This document shows, piece by piece, positions 18,200 to 26,476 of a stretch of 64,000 nucleotides of DNA (its first letter is position 1; every line of letters begins with the position of its first letter). The stretch is from JBCCIM01 sp965263205 (GTDB lineage Bacteria > Bacteroidota > Rhodothermia > Rhodothermales > JAHQVL01): contig CBDHHF010000026.1 in assembly GCA_965263205.1 (NCBI GenBank), positions 226,940 through 290,939 of the forward strand, in the 5' to 3' direction. The notes beneath the pieces are model-generated. The model did not search any database, had not been told where the DNA came from, and saw nothing but the letters and a program-made list of their open reading frames with translations. A program made the position numbers and the translations under genes.

Positions 18200-21100
18200 A
18201 TGCCTATGTACAGGTTCTTTCCAGTTCTCGTATCGATTGTCTTTTTAGCGTCCTGCTCAACGTCTGCGCCCATTGAAACGCCGGCACCGACGATCGTCGA
18301 AACCACTGCCCCTACCCCGCCAGCAGAAACAACGGCGTATGCTGGTGACGATGTCATCCCACTCGACAAAAACGTGATCACGGGTACGCTGCCCAACGGA
18401 CTCACCTACTACATTCGCAAAAACGCAGAGCCAAGCAAGCGCGCGGAGCTCAGACTTGCCGTAAACGCCGGCTCTTTGCAAGAAACGGATTCGCAAAAAG
18501 GGATCGCACACTTTGTTGAGCATATGCTATTCAACGGCACCGAGCGCTTTCCCAAAGCGGAGCTTGTAAATTTCCTGGAGCGGATCGGCATGCGGTTTGG
18601 CGCAGATGTGAACGCGTACACTTCGTTTGAAGAAACGGTTTACATGCTAACCGTCCCAACTGATAGTACAGAACTCCTCGAAAAATCGTTCGATGTGCTG
18701 GAAGACTGGGCTGGCGCTGCAGTGATGAACCCCGAGGAAATCGACAAAGAACGTGGCGTTGTGATCGAAGAGTGGCGTCGGAGCACGCAGAATGCAAGTG
18801 GCCGCATTCAGAAAGAAATTCTGCCCGTATTGCTGCACGAGTCGCGTTATGAACAACGGCTTCCTATCGGGGACACAACGATTATCAAAAACGCTGACTA
18901 CTCGGAATTTGAAAACTACTACAAAACGTGGTACCGTCCCGATTTGATGGCTGTCATCGCCGTTGGTGATTTTGACACCGATCGTATCGAGGCACTCATT
19001 AAGGAGCATTTCTCTAATCTCGAAACCCCTGAAACGCCGGCAAATCGAGGCGAATACGGCGTGCCTGGTCATCCTGAAACCCTGTACGCGATCGTAACAG
19101 ATCCTGAGTATCCGTTTAGTACCATCGAGACGTACTACAAACGGCCGGCGCAGGAATTTGAAACGGTAGACCAATATCGTGATTTGATCGTCGGGCGCTT
19201 TTTCACCACCATGCTGAACCAACGCCTTGCTGAAATAGCGCGCCGGCCTTCACCGCCTTTTGTAGGTGCCAGCGTCTCCAAAGGCGGCTTTGTGCGTTCC
19301 TCTGTTTTCCACAGTATCGGCGCGCAGGTGCAAGACGACCGGGCACTGGATGGCCTGGAGGCACTCCTTGTAGAAGCCAAGCGCGTTCGCGACCACGGAT
19401 TTACGGAGACGGAACTCGACAGGCAGAAGCGGCAAACCTTACGCGCGTATTTGCGCGCATACAACGAGCGTGAAAACTCATCCTCTTCTGGCTACGCGTC
19501 TGAATACGTGGCACACTTTCTCGAAGGCGAGCCTACACCAGGCATCGAATACGAATACGAACTGGTGCAGCAGATTCTGCCAGAAATCACACTGGCAGAA
19601 ATCAATGGGATTGCAGCAGACTTTGTCGCGCCACGCAACCGGGTCATCATCGCAACCATGCCTGAAAAAGAAGCCCTCTTCCCCCCAACAGAAGTAGAGT
19701 TATCGTCTGTTTTCGACAAAGTGGAGGGTATGACCGTTGCCCCCTGGGTGGACGAAATAGTTGATCAACCGTTGATCTCCGAATTGCCTGTACCGGGTAA
19801 AGTTGCCTCGCGCGAATACAACGAAGACCTGGACTTCACAGAAGTTACCCTCGAGAACGGTGTACGCCTCGTTATGAAAGTCACCGATTTCAAGGAAGAC
19901 GAAGTCCGATTCTCAGCGACAAGTCCGGGTGGTATTTCACTCGTACCTGATGATGAATATTTCGATGCCTCCAATGCCAGCATGCTCGTGAGCAGAAGTG
20001 GCGTTGGACCTTTTGATCGGAATGAAATCCAGAAGGCGCTCACGGGCAAGGTTGTTAACGTTTCCCCTTTCATATCTGAATATGAAGAGGGGTTTCGTGG
20101 TGCGGCGTCACCCAATGACCTGGAAACGATGTTCCAGTTAATCCATCTGTACGTGACAGCTTCCCGTGTGGATAGCTCAGCACTTACAACGTTCCAAAAC
20201 CAGATGGAAGCGTATTTGCCCAACCGGTCATCAACACCCCAGGGCGTCTTTCAAGACTCGCTCGTAGCGCTCTTGTACGACAATCATCCGCGACGTTCGG
20301 TACCAACCATCGAAATGATCCGTGACATGGACATGGCGCAGTCGCATGCCTTTTACCAAGACCGCTTTGCTGATATCAGCGATTTCTTGTTCACTTTTGC
20401 CGGCAACTTCGATGTGGAAGAAGTAACAGAACTTGCCCAAACCTATATCGGTAGCCTCCATCCACTTTCGCGCAACGAGCAGTGGAAAGATTCGGGCATA
20501 CGGCTTCCTGAAGGCAACCTTGCATTAGACGTTCGAAAAGGCATAGCCAACCAAAGCCAGGTGCTGCTAGTCTTCCATGGCCCTATTGAATACAACAGAG
20601 AAGCCCGCCATGAAGTGCGATCGATGGTGGACATTTTCAACATCAAGCTGCGTGAGTCGCTGCGCGAAGAAATGGGAGGCGTTTACAGCGTGAATGCCCA
20701 GGCCACCGTCATCGAAATGCCGAACCCACACTATCAGATCTCTGTCAACTTCACCTGCGATCCTGAGCGCGTTGACGAGTTAGTCGATGCAGTTTTTGCA
20801 CAGGTAGCAATTCTCAAAGAAGAAGGACCTACCCAGGACGAAGTGGACAAAATCAAAGAGCAACAACGTCGCAATCGGGAAACGCAGAAGGAAACCAACT
20901 CTTTCTGGGTATCGGTGCTCGAATTCCATTATACGCATGAGAACGAGGAGCTGCTAAACATTCTCTCTTTTGAAGAAATGATCGACGCACTGGATGCAGA
21001 CGCCGTTAAGGATGCTGCCAATGCCTACTTTGTTGAGGAGCGGTTCATTCGCGCAGTGCTTAATCCGGAAAGCGCGGCATCTGGCGAAGCCGGCCAATAA
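18200..21100 (+). CDS. M16-family zinc metalloprotease lipoprotein (insulinase/PqqL-like)
   Basis: 966 residues. The signal sequence ends in lipobox FLASC (Cys about 19), so the enzyme is probably anchored in the envelope. The inverted zinc motif HxxEH is HFVEH at residues 104-108, and the distal glutamate block is ERGVVIEEWRR. The protein holds two tandem M16 halves: the second, from about residue 520, begins LENGVRLVMKVTDF, lacks HxxEH and closes the clam-shell chamber. These enzymes degrade peptides. It is followed 6 bp later by the thioesterase gene; the functional link between them is not obvious. Confidence 0.93.
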   Translation: MPMYRFFPVLVSIVFLASCSTSAPIETPAPTIVETTAPTPPAETTAYAGDDVIPLDKNVITGTLPNGLTYYIRKNAEPSKRAELRLAVNAGSLQETDSQKGIAHFVEHMLFNGTERFPKAELVNFLERIGMRFGADVNAYTSFEETVYMLTVPTDSTELLEKSFDVLEDWAGAAVMNPEEIDKERGVVIEEWRRSTQNASGRIQKEILPVLLHESRYEQRLPIGDTTIIKNADYSEFENYYKTWYRPDLMAVIAVGDFDTDRIEALIKEHFSNLETPETPANRGEYGVPGHPETLYAIVTDPEYPFSTIETYYKRPAQEFETVDQYRDLIVGRFFTTMLNQRLAEIARRPSPPFVGASVSKGGFVRSSVFHSIGAQVQDDRALDGLEALLVEAKRVRDHGFTETELDRQKRQTLRAYLRAYNERENSSSSGYASEYVAHFLEGEPTPGIEYEYELVQQILPEITLAEINGIAADFVAPRNRVIIATMPEKEALFPPTEVELSSVFDKVEGMTVAPWVDEIVDQPLISELPVPGKVASREYNEDLDFTEVTLENGVRLVMKVTDFKEDEVRFSATSPGGISLVPDDEYFDASNASMLVSRSGVGPFDRNEIQKALTGKVVNVSPFISEYEEGFRGAASPNDLETMFQLIHLYVTASRVDSSALTTFQNQMEAYLPNRSSTPQGVFQDSLVALLYDNHPRRSVPTIEMIRDMDMAQSHAFYQDRFADISDFLFTFAGNFDVEEVTELAQTYIGSLHPLSRNEQWKDSGIRLPEGNLALDVRKGIANQSQVLLVFHGPIEYNREARHEVRSMVDIFNIKLRESLREEMGGVYSVNAQATVIEMPNPHYQISVNFTCDPERVDELVDAVFAQVAILKEEGPTQDEVDKIKEQQRRNRETQKETNSFWVSVLEFHYTHENEELLNILSFEEMIDALDADAVKDAANAYFVEERFIRAVLNPESAASGEAGQ

Positions 21101-21106
21101 AACTAC

Positions 21107-21898
21107 ATGGAAGCGTTCGACCCCTCATCTTCCCTCGCACAATCCAGTGCTATCTGGACGGAAGTTTTTCCTGTGCGCAGTTTCGAAACAGATGCCACCG
21201 GCCTGCTGTCGATGCAGCATCTGTGCAATTACCTGCAAGAAGCTGCCGGCAACCACGCAGAGGCACTCGGCGTTTCTGTGACGCAACTCATGCAAAAAAA
21301 CATGACATGGATGTTATCCCGGCTCCATGTACAGGTCGATCGGTATCCCGCCTGGAAAGATACCGTTTATATAGATACCTGGCCTTCTGGTCACAACGGA
21401 CTCTTTGCCACCCGCGAATTCAGGGTATACACAAAAGACGGAGACCAGGTAGCACGCGGCACAAGCGCGTGGTTACTTATCGATCTGAAGCGTAAGCGCC
21501 CCATGCGGATTCCTGCGTTTATTGATGCAATTCAGGTGCCCGATGAACCGCGTGCCATAGCAGATCCTTTTCTCAAGCTCTCTCCGATGGAGCACGCGAC
21601 CATACAGCGACATTTTGACGTCCGAGCGTCTGACCTGGACATGAACAAACACGCAAACAACGTCAGTTTTATCAATTGGGCGCTCGAAAGTGTCCCGGTT
21701 AGCGTGCAACAATCACATACCATCAAAGGCCTCGAAATTTATTTCCAGGCACAAGCCCACCAGGGTGATACAATTCTGGCTCGGGCGAGAAAAGATGTTG
21801 TGGATGGAGCGATGATTCTGCATCATGCGCTGTACAATACCGTTGGTGAAGATGAAAAAGAGATAGCTACGGCACGCACACGTTGGACTTCACGCTAA
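21107..21898 (+). CDS. Acyl-ACP thioesterase (FatA/FatB-type, double hotdog)
   Basis: 263 residues, cytoplasmic. Two hotdog domains are visible. The first carries EVFPVRSFETDATG, LCNYLQEAAGNHAE and WMLSRLHVQVDRYP with YIDTWPSG. The second carries FDVRASDLDMNKHANNVSF, which includes the Asn/His active-site pair of the family, and FINWALESVP. These enzymes release fatty acids from acyl carrier protein. The gene lies 6 bp after the M16 protease gene and its 3' end faces the PH-domain gene with only 11 bp between. Confidence 0.9.
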   Translation: MEAFDPSSSLAQSSAIWTEVFPVRSFETDATGLLSMQHLCNYLQEAAGNHAEALGVSVTQLMQKNMTWMLSRLHVQVDRYPAWKDTVYIDTWPSGHNGLFATREFRVYTKDGDQVARGTSAWLLIDLKRKRPMRIPAFIDAIQVPDEPRAIADPFLKLSPMEHATIQRHFDVRASDLDMNKHANNVSFINWALESVPVSVQQSHTIKGLEIYFQAQAHQGDTILARARKDVVDGAMILHHALYNTVGEDEKEIATARTRWTSR

Positions 21899-21909
21899 GA
21901 AGCAATACT

Positions 21910-22356
21910 TCAGGTCCGTGTAACCTGATCATCCTGGTACACGAGCCCTTCATCTGAATCAGCAATTGCTTCGAGAAACGCCTCTTTTTCCTGGGGAGAG
22001 ATAAGCATGGGTATATTGCTGCTAAGCTGTTTTATAGCGAGTCGATCAAGCGAAAGCGCCGGCGATGACAACAGATTACGCGAAGGCCGCACCCATTCAA
22101 TATTGGAAAGCTTGATTCGCCACCTAAATGGCCCCGATTTGATGTAGAGGATTCCATCACTAACCGTATAATAGGTGTGTGCATAGATATCCATCATTAG
22201 CCAGCCTACTGTCCCCATTAAAAGGCTGAAAAGCACTTTCGACCAGATCCCAGATTCAGGGTCTAGCCACAACACGCCCACAGCAATAACTACCAAAGCC
22301 AGGCTTCCCCAATGAATGGCTTTGTACCACTTGTCTATTCTTGACTTGAATTCCAT
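21910..22356 (-). CDS. Bacterial PH-domain membrane protein (YyaB-like)
   Basis: 148 residues. Two hydrophobic helices (residues about 14-31 and 38-56, AIHWGSLALVVIAVGVLWL and SKVLFSLLMGTVGWLMMDI) are followed by a PH-like beta domain: YTVSDGILYIKSGPFRWRI, then LSNIEWVRPSRNLLSSPALS, and MLISPQEKEAFLEAI. This matches the small bPH family found in Bacillus YyaB-type proteins. The function is unknown. It is the last gene of a leftward series that starts at the reductase gene (25328). Confidence 0.75.
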   Translation of the reverse strand: MEFKSRIDKWYKAIHWGSLALVVIAVGVLWLDPESGIWSKVLFSLLMGTVGWLMMDIYAHTYYTVSDGILYIKSGPFRWRIKLSNIEWVRPSRNLLSSPALSLDRLAIKQLSSNIPMLISPQEKEAFLEAIADSDEGLVYQDDQVTRT

Positions 22357-22414
22357 AGCCTTTCACCGTTAAGACACGTTTGCCAAAGTACCAAATACAG
22401 TCACATCTAGGCTC

Positions 22415-23134
22415 TTAGAATACGAAGGTTGCCCCCAGTTGTGGAATAACCAGGTCTGTTCTGGATTTTGTCACATCAAACGTGAGTCCACCGTTATCAC
22501 GGATTGTCGAGCCCCGCTCGAGGTATTCGGCACTGGAGCCGAGCAGGTAGCGAACTCCCAGGTTAATCAAAACACTAAACTGCCGGCTGTTGTCGTTAAG
22601 CCCTTCGTACACGCGAATATCAAGTCCTCCACCAACTCCATAGCTCGATGCAAAATCATCAAAATTGACAGAGGCTGCAATTGTCTCATTGGATTGCCGG
22701 TTCTCAACGGAAGATCTCGTAAATAGATATTTAAACCCAAATAACGCTTCCGCATACGGCTGAAAAGCACCGGTTTGTGGCTGTATGCGCAGAAACAGGT
22801 GACCAAATGCAATGCTGTTTGTTGTTTCCACATCAACGGTTACATCTGGAATCGTCGTGCTGAACGGCTCTGAACGACGCTCAAAACCATAGATCAGGTA
22901 GCCGATATCAATGCCAAACATGATAGGCGCTGGCGCAAGACCAAGTCCTCCATTGACCCCAATACCAAAGCCAAGATTATCAACATTATCCGCAAATTCG
23001 CCTACTGGAATGCCGGCGAGTAGATCAACACTCACGCGCGGTTTAACTTGCGCATCTGCCGTTGCGGCTGAAAAAACGAATAGCAGGAATGCCATACATA
23101 CAGCACCCATTTGCTTTTGCACTTTTAATATCAT
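22415..23134 (-). CDS. Outer-membrane beta-barrel protein
   Basis: 239 residues from the ATG at 23132-23134; a TTG two codons upstream is a less likely start. A signal peptide (MILKVQKQMGAVCMAFLLF, cleaved near ADA-Q) precedes a sequence of alternating strands (VDLLAGIPVGEF, GIGVNGGLGL, MFGIDIGYLIYGF) with a final phenylalanine (LGATFVF), as expected for an eight- to ten-stranded outer-membrane barrel. No ligand can be inferred. It lies 20 bp after the FAD oxidoreductase gene. Confidence 0.75.
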   Translation of the reverse strand: MILKVQKQMGAVCMAFLLFVFSAATADAQVKPRVSVDLLAGIPVGEFADNVDNLGFGIGVNGGLGLAPAPIMFGIDIGYLIYGFERRSEPFSTTIPDVTVDVETTNSIAFGHLFLRIQPQTGAFQPYAEALFGFKYLFTRSSVENRQSNETIAASVNFDDFASSYGVGGGLDIRVYEGLNDNSRQFSVLINLGVRYLLGSSAEYLERGSTIRDNGGLTFDVTKSRTDLVIPQLGATFVF

Positions 23135-23154
23135 GTTCAAAGCTATTGGTGGGA

Positions 23155-24333
23155 CTAAGTCTGCGTTTGCGACCTGTCAAAGGTAAACAAAGCATGGTTT
23201 GCCTGTTCAGCGGGATCTTCATTCATCAGGCCGGCAATCATTTTACCAAACCGGAATCCGTATCCCATACCATGTCCATTGAAGCCGGCTGCCCAGGAGA
23301 CGCCCGGATAATGCGTCTTATGCGCATAATAGGGCAAACCATCCGAGGTGAAGGCCATCACGCCACTCCAGGCATAACGCACATCAACTGGAGAAATGTG
23401 CGGGAAATATTCCCGTAAGTAGGTACGCAACGCGTCTTGCAAACCAGGCGTAGTACGATCTTCATACCCTACCTCCTCATCCGCAAATAAATGACGTGCT
23501 CCCCCTAGTAAAATCTCACCAGATGCAAGCTGCCGGATGTAGTAATATCCTTCGTGTGAATACACCGGATACGTTAGCCAGGGAGGGTAAGATACAGTAC
23601 TGAGCATTTGCGCGCGTACCGGCTTAATATGCGGTTCAAGCGCTGGGAATAATTGGGGGAGATAAGCATTGGTGCAAAATACAACGCGCGTTGCCAACAC
23701 GTCACGACCGCTACAGGCAAGCTTCACCTGCCCCTCTTTGGTTACCATATCGTACACGGGCGTATGCTCGAGCAAAATTGCACCACTGCGGCCGGCTATT
23801 TCACGAACAAGTTTTTGGGAGTTCACCCGTGCACCGGATGCAATCATTAAGCCTCCCTCAAAACCCAGCCCTCGAATTTGCGCGTTAATTTCCGCTTTCG
23901 GCCAATATTCCACCTTTTCGCCCGCGTCCTGCAGCAACGCACTTGAAACGACAAGTCTGTCTTTTTCCGCTACTGAGCCGGCAAGAATCAGACTGCCGCT
24001 TGGCTCAAACGCAATTTTGCTATGATCTAACTCCGTGGCTATCAGATCGCGGTTCTCTTTCGTAAAGCGCCATAACTGTTGCGCGCGCTCGGTGCCGTAC
24101 CGTTCGATGTCGGTCGCATAATCAACTGCAGCACCTTGCAGCAGAAAACCGGCATTCCGCCCTGTTGCGCCTGCTCCAACAGTTTCGGATTCTACAAGGA
24201 CAACCTGTGCAGCAGGGTTATACTTTTTAAGCCAGAAAGCCGTCGAGGTCCCAAGAATACCGCCACCTACTACTGCAATGTCGCATGTGATGGTAGCGCC
24301 CAATTCACCCCGTTGCCAATGAGAACGTGTCAT
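23155..24333 (-). CDS. FAD-dependent amine/amino-acid oxidoreductase (DAO family)
   Basis: 392 residues. The N-terminal Rossmann motif is DIAVVGGGILGTSTAFWL (residues about 18-36), followed by VVLVESETVGAGATGRNAGF, the ATG-x-NAG signature of the glycine oxidase/PuuB branch. The C-terminal FAD-binding block is WAAGFNGHGMGYGFRFGKM. The enzymes oxidise secondary amines or amino acids such as glycine, sarcosine or gamma-glutamyl-putrescine; which one applies here is not clear. The gene begins 8 bp after the AcuI-like reductase gene and is surely cotranscribed with it. Confidence 0.88.
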   Translation of the reverse strand: MTRSHWQRGELGATITCDIAVVGGGILGTSTAFWLKKYNPAAQVVLVESETVGAGATGRNAGFLLQGAAVDYATDIERYGTERAQQLWRFTKENRDLIATELDHSKIAFEPSGSLILAGSVAEKDRLVVSSALLQDAGEKVEYWPKAEINAQIRGLGFEGGLMIASGARVNSQKLVREIAGRSGAILLEHTPVYDMVTKEGQVKLACSGRDVLATRVVFCTNAYLPQLFPALEPHIKPVRAQMLSTVSYPPWLTYPVYSHEGYYYIRQLASGEILLGGARHLFADEEVGYEDRTTPGLQDALRTYLREYFPHISPVDVRYAWSGVMAFTSDGLPYYAHKTHYPGVSWAAGFNGHGMGYGFRFGKMIAGLMNEDPAEQANHALFTFDRSQTQT

Positions 24334-24341
24334 TTCAGGAA

Positions 24342-25328
24342 TTACTGCTGCAGATCAACAACAAGACGGCCCATGATATTACTATCCATCATTTTGCTGC
24401 ACCATGCCGGCACATCACCAAGCGGTATTACCTGTGCAATGGCTTCAACGGCATCCACAGGCATCGTAGCAAGTCTTTCCCACACTGCATTGCGGCGCTC
24501 GTTGGGACACGTGGATGTATCAATACCAAGCAGGTTCACGCCGCGGAGGATGAATGGGAATACCGTCGTATCGAGCACATGGCTGTTTGCGAGTCCACAC
24601 GCAGCAACGCTTCCATGCCGTTTCATTTGACTAAGCATGGCACCCAACGCCGGCCCGCCAACGCTATCGATGCCCCCGGCCCACTTGCCCTTATCGAGGG
24701 GCCGCGCTGGCCCATCTCCCAACACAGACCGGTCGATGATTCGCGATGCACCAAGTGACAGTAAGTAATCATGGGCATGGGTTTTACCGGACGATGCCAC
24801 AGCCTTGAATCCAAGCGCAGCCAACATAATCAGGCTAAAGCTCCCCACGCCCCCTGTGGCTCCCGTTACGACAATCTCACCATCGTCCGGCGTCAAACCG
24901 TGTGCTTCTAACGCCATCACAGACATCATGGCTGTAAAGCCGGCTGTACCAAAAACCATCGCTGTTTTACTTGTCATACCAGAGGGTATGTGCACGAGCG
25001 ATTTAGCCTGCACGCGTGCACGCTGGGTATACCCGCCCCAAACAGCCTCACCAAAGCCCCAACCATTACCAATCACCTTATCGCCGGCTTTAAATGCAGG
25101 ATCACTCGAAACTACTACTTCCCCCGCCAGATCAATACCGGGCACAAACGGAAAGTCGCCTCTAACAATTTTCCCTTTACCAGTCACAGCAAGCGCATCT
25201 TTGTAATTGATGCTGGAATATTCAACAGCAACCAGCACGTCGCCTTCAGGCAAGTCCTCATCCGTCAGTTGTTGAATTTTTACGTCGGGTGATGTGGCAG
25301 ATCCATGCAGAACGAGGGCATCAAACAT
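24342..25328 (-). CDS. AcuI/YhdH-type NADPH-dependent acrylyl-CoA reductase
   Basis: 328 residues of the quinone-oxidoreductase branch of the medium-chain dehydrogenase superfamily, without zinc ligands. The N-terminal catalytic domain holds SSINYKDALAVTGKGKI and FPFVPGIDLAGEV; the cofactor-binding domain holds VVTGATGGVGSFSLIMLAAL and ASSGKTHAHDYLLSLGAS. NRRNAVWERLA-like helices near the C-terminus fit AcuI/YhdH. Known members reduce acrylyl-CoA to propionyl-CoA, as in DMSP use, or protect from acrylate. It heads the leftward operon and is divergent from tonB with a 112-bp gap. Confidence 0.85.
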   Translation of the reverse strand: MFDALVLHGSATSPDVKIQQLTDEDLPEGDVLVAVEYSSINYKDALAVTGKGKIVRGDFPFVPGIDLAGEVVVSSDPAFKAGDKVIGNGWGFGEAVWGGYTQRARVQAKSLVHIPSGMTSKTAMVFGTAGFTAMMSVMALEAHGLTPDDGEIVVTGATGGVGSFSLIMLAALGFKAVASSGKTHAHDYLLSLGASRIIDRSVLGDGPARPLDKGKWAGGIDSVGGPALGAMLSQMKRHGSVAACGLANSHVLDTTVFPFILRGVNLLGIDTSTCPNERRNAVWERLATMPVDAVEAIAQVIPLGDVPAWCSKMMDSNIMGRLVVDLQQ

Positions 25329-25440
25329 TGCAACTATGGCTGACTAACTGTTTATTTTAATATTGATTGCGTTGCGCAGGGCAACCTCAACCCATTTCGA
25401 CCGTCTTGTTAAATACAGACTGGCAAAGTATACAGGTTCT

Positions 25441-26193
25441 ATGCGTCAGAATCGAGAAAATGAAAACTTTTGGTCGCGTATCCATCATCACGGATTACGA
25501 CCGGCAGATCCAGATCTTCTTGGATCATCAGCCATTCGCACATCGCTAGGCTGGGTCCTTTCACTTACGGTCCTGGTGCTGGTTGCCAATTTACCGATCT
25601 ACCCGCGTCAGTTATCTATCGGCTGGTTACAAACCTGGCCTGAACGCCAAATCGAACTGGTACCGGCCCCGCCTGATCAGGGCAACGACAATGCCTCCAG
25701 TGCACCTGTTACTGCGTTCACACAGCCGGCAAAAATCGACATCCCCCTGCCTGATGTCAAAGAAGAAAAGAAAGCAAAAGAACTTCCTCCTGTAGAAGAA
25801 ATTATTCGCCCCCAAAAACTAGCGCGTATCGACCGGGGCCCTATCCTGGAATTTGTAGATGACAGCCCTGCCATAGTGGGTGGCTTGAGCACGCTTTATC
25901 TGAGCATCGACTACCCAAAAATTGCCCGTGACCAGGGCATAGAGGGGTTAACTGTATTGATGTTTGTGGTTGAAAAAGACGGTTCCACAAGCGACATCGA
26001 AGTGTTTAAGCGATTGCACCCTGCCCTGGATTCAGCAGCAGTAGCAGCGGTTAAGAAAACCCTCTTCAAACCGGGCCGACAAGACGGCAAGGTGGTGCGC
26101 GTGAAAATGCGACTCCCCATTCGGTTTAAGTTAATTACGCCCGAAGAAGCCGCAAAAGATACGCTGGGCATGCCTGCACAGGGCAGCTACTAA
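25441..26193 (+). CDS. tonB: TonB-family energy transducer
   Basis: 250 residues from the ATG at 25441; a TTG upstream in frame (25363) is a less likely start. The plan is cytoplasmic N-terminus, one membrane helix (residues about 36-55, LGWVLSLTVLVLVANLPIY), a Pro/Lys/Glu-rich periplasmic spacer (PLPDVKEEKKAKELPPVEE) and the C-terminal TonB domain (YPKIARDQGIEGLTVLMFVV, DSAAVAAVKKTLFKPG). TonB passes proton-motive force from ExbBD to outer-membrane receptors; the large receptor at 34331-37771 is the obvious client in this window. ExbB and ExbD are not in the window. The 3' end is followed 2 bp after the stop by a dispersed repeat. Confidence 0.92.
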   Translation: MRQNRENENFWSRIHHHGLRPADPDLLGSSAIRTSLGWVLSLTVLVLVANLPIYPRQLSIGWLQTWPERQIELVPAPPDQGNDNASSAPVTAFTQPAKIDIPLPDVKEEKKAKELPPVEEIIRPQKLARIDRGPILEFVDDSPAIVGGLSTLYLSIDYPKIARDQGIEGLTVLMFVVEKDGSTSDIEVFKRLHPALDSAAVAAVKKTLFKPGRQDGKVVRVKMRLPIRFKLITPEEAAKDTLGMPAQGSY

Positions 26194-26195
26194 TT

Positions 26196-26270
26196 GCAAA
26201 CAAATAAATCCTGAAGGATTGATCTGTTTGCTGTTAAAGGTTGAACGGTACAGGTTGAAGGTTTTGGCTT
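26196..26270 (+). repeat. Dispersed head-tail repeat, copy 3
   Basis: The head is a 16-bp imperfect inverted repeat (GCAAACAAATAAATCC and GGATTGATCTGTTTGC) around TGAA at 26196-26231. The tail reads TGTTAAAGGTTGAACGG, then CAGGTTGAAGGTTTTGG. It starts two bases after the tonB stop codon. Confidence 0.7.
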
Positions 26271-26402
26271 TTATCGTTCTGTTATACAGCACAAGATTTA
26301 TGTCCCCCCTCACTATTTAATTGCTTGTACGTAGGGCGTGTACACAGGAATTTTGAGGGGCTGTTCGTAGTCCACATCAAGCAAGCTTCATGGTATAAGG
26401 CC

Positions 26403-26461
26403 CCAAAAACCTGCAACGTTCAACAGCAAATACAACCATCAGACAGGATTGATGTGTTTGC
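26403..26461 (-). repeat. Dispersed head-tail repeat, copy 4 (reverse orientation)
   Basis: It reads CCAAAAACCTGCAACG, TTCAACAGCAAATAC and then an imperfect head around GACA ending GGATTGATGTGTTTGC. It faces copy 3, with about 130 bp of otherwise featureless sequence between them, and stops 16 bp before the end of the next, leftward gene. Confidence 0.65.
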
Positions 26462-26476
26462 GCGTAGTACGCGGCT

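Noticed and set aside
25363..25440. Upstream TTG start for tonB
   Set aside because: The added 26 residues are unlike TonB N-termini, and the ATG at 25441 gives the usual short cytoplasmic segment.
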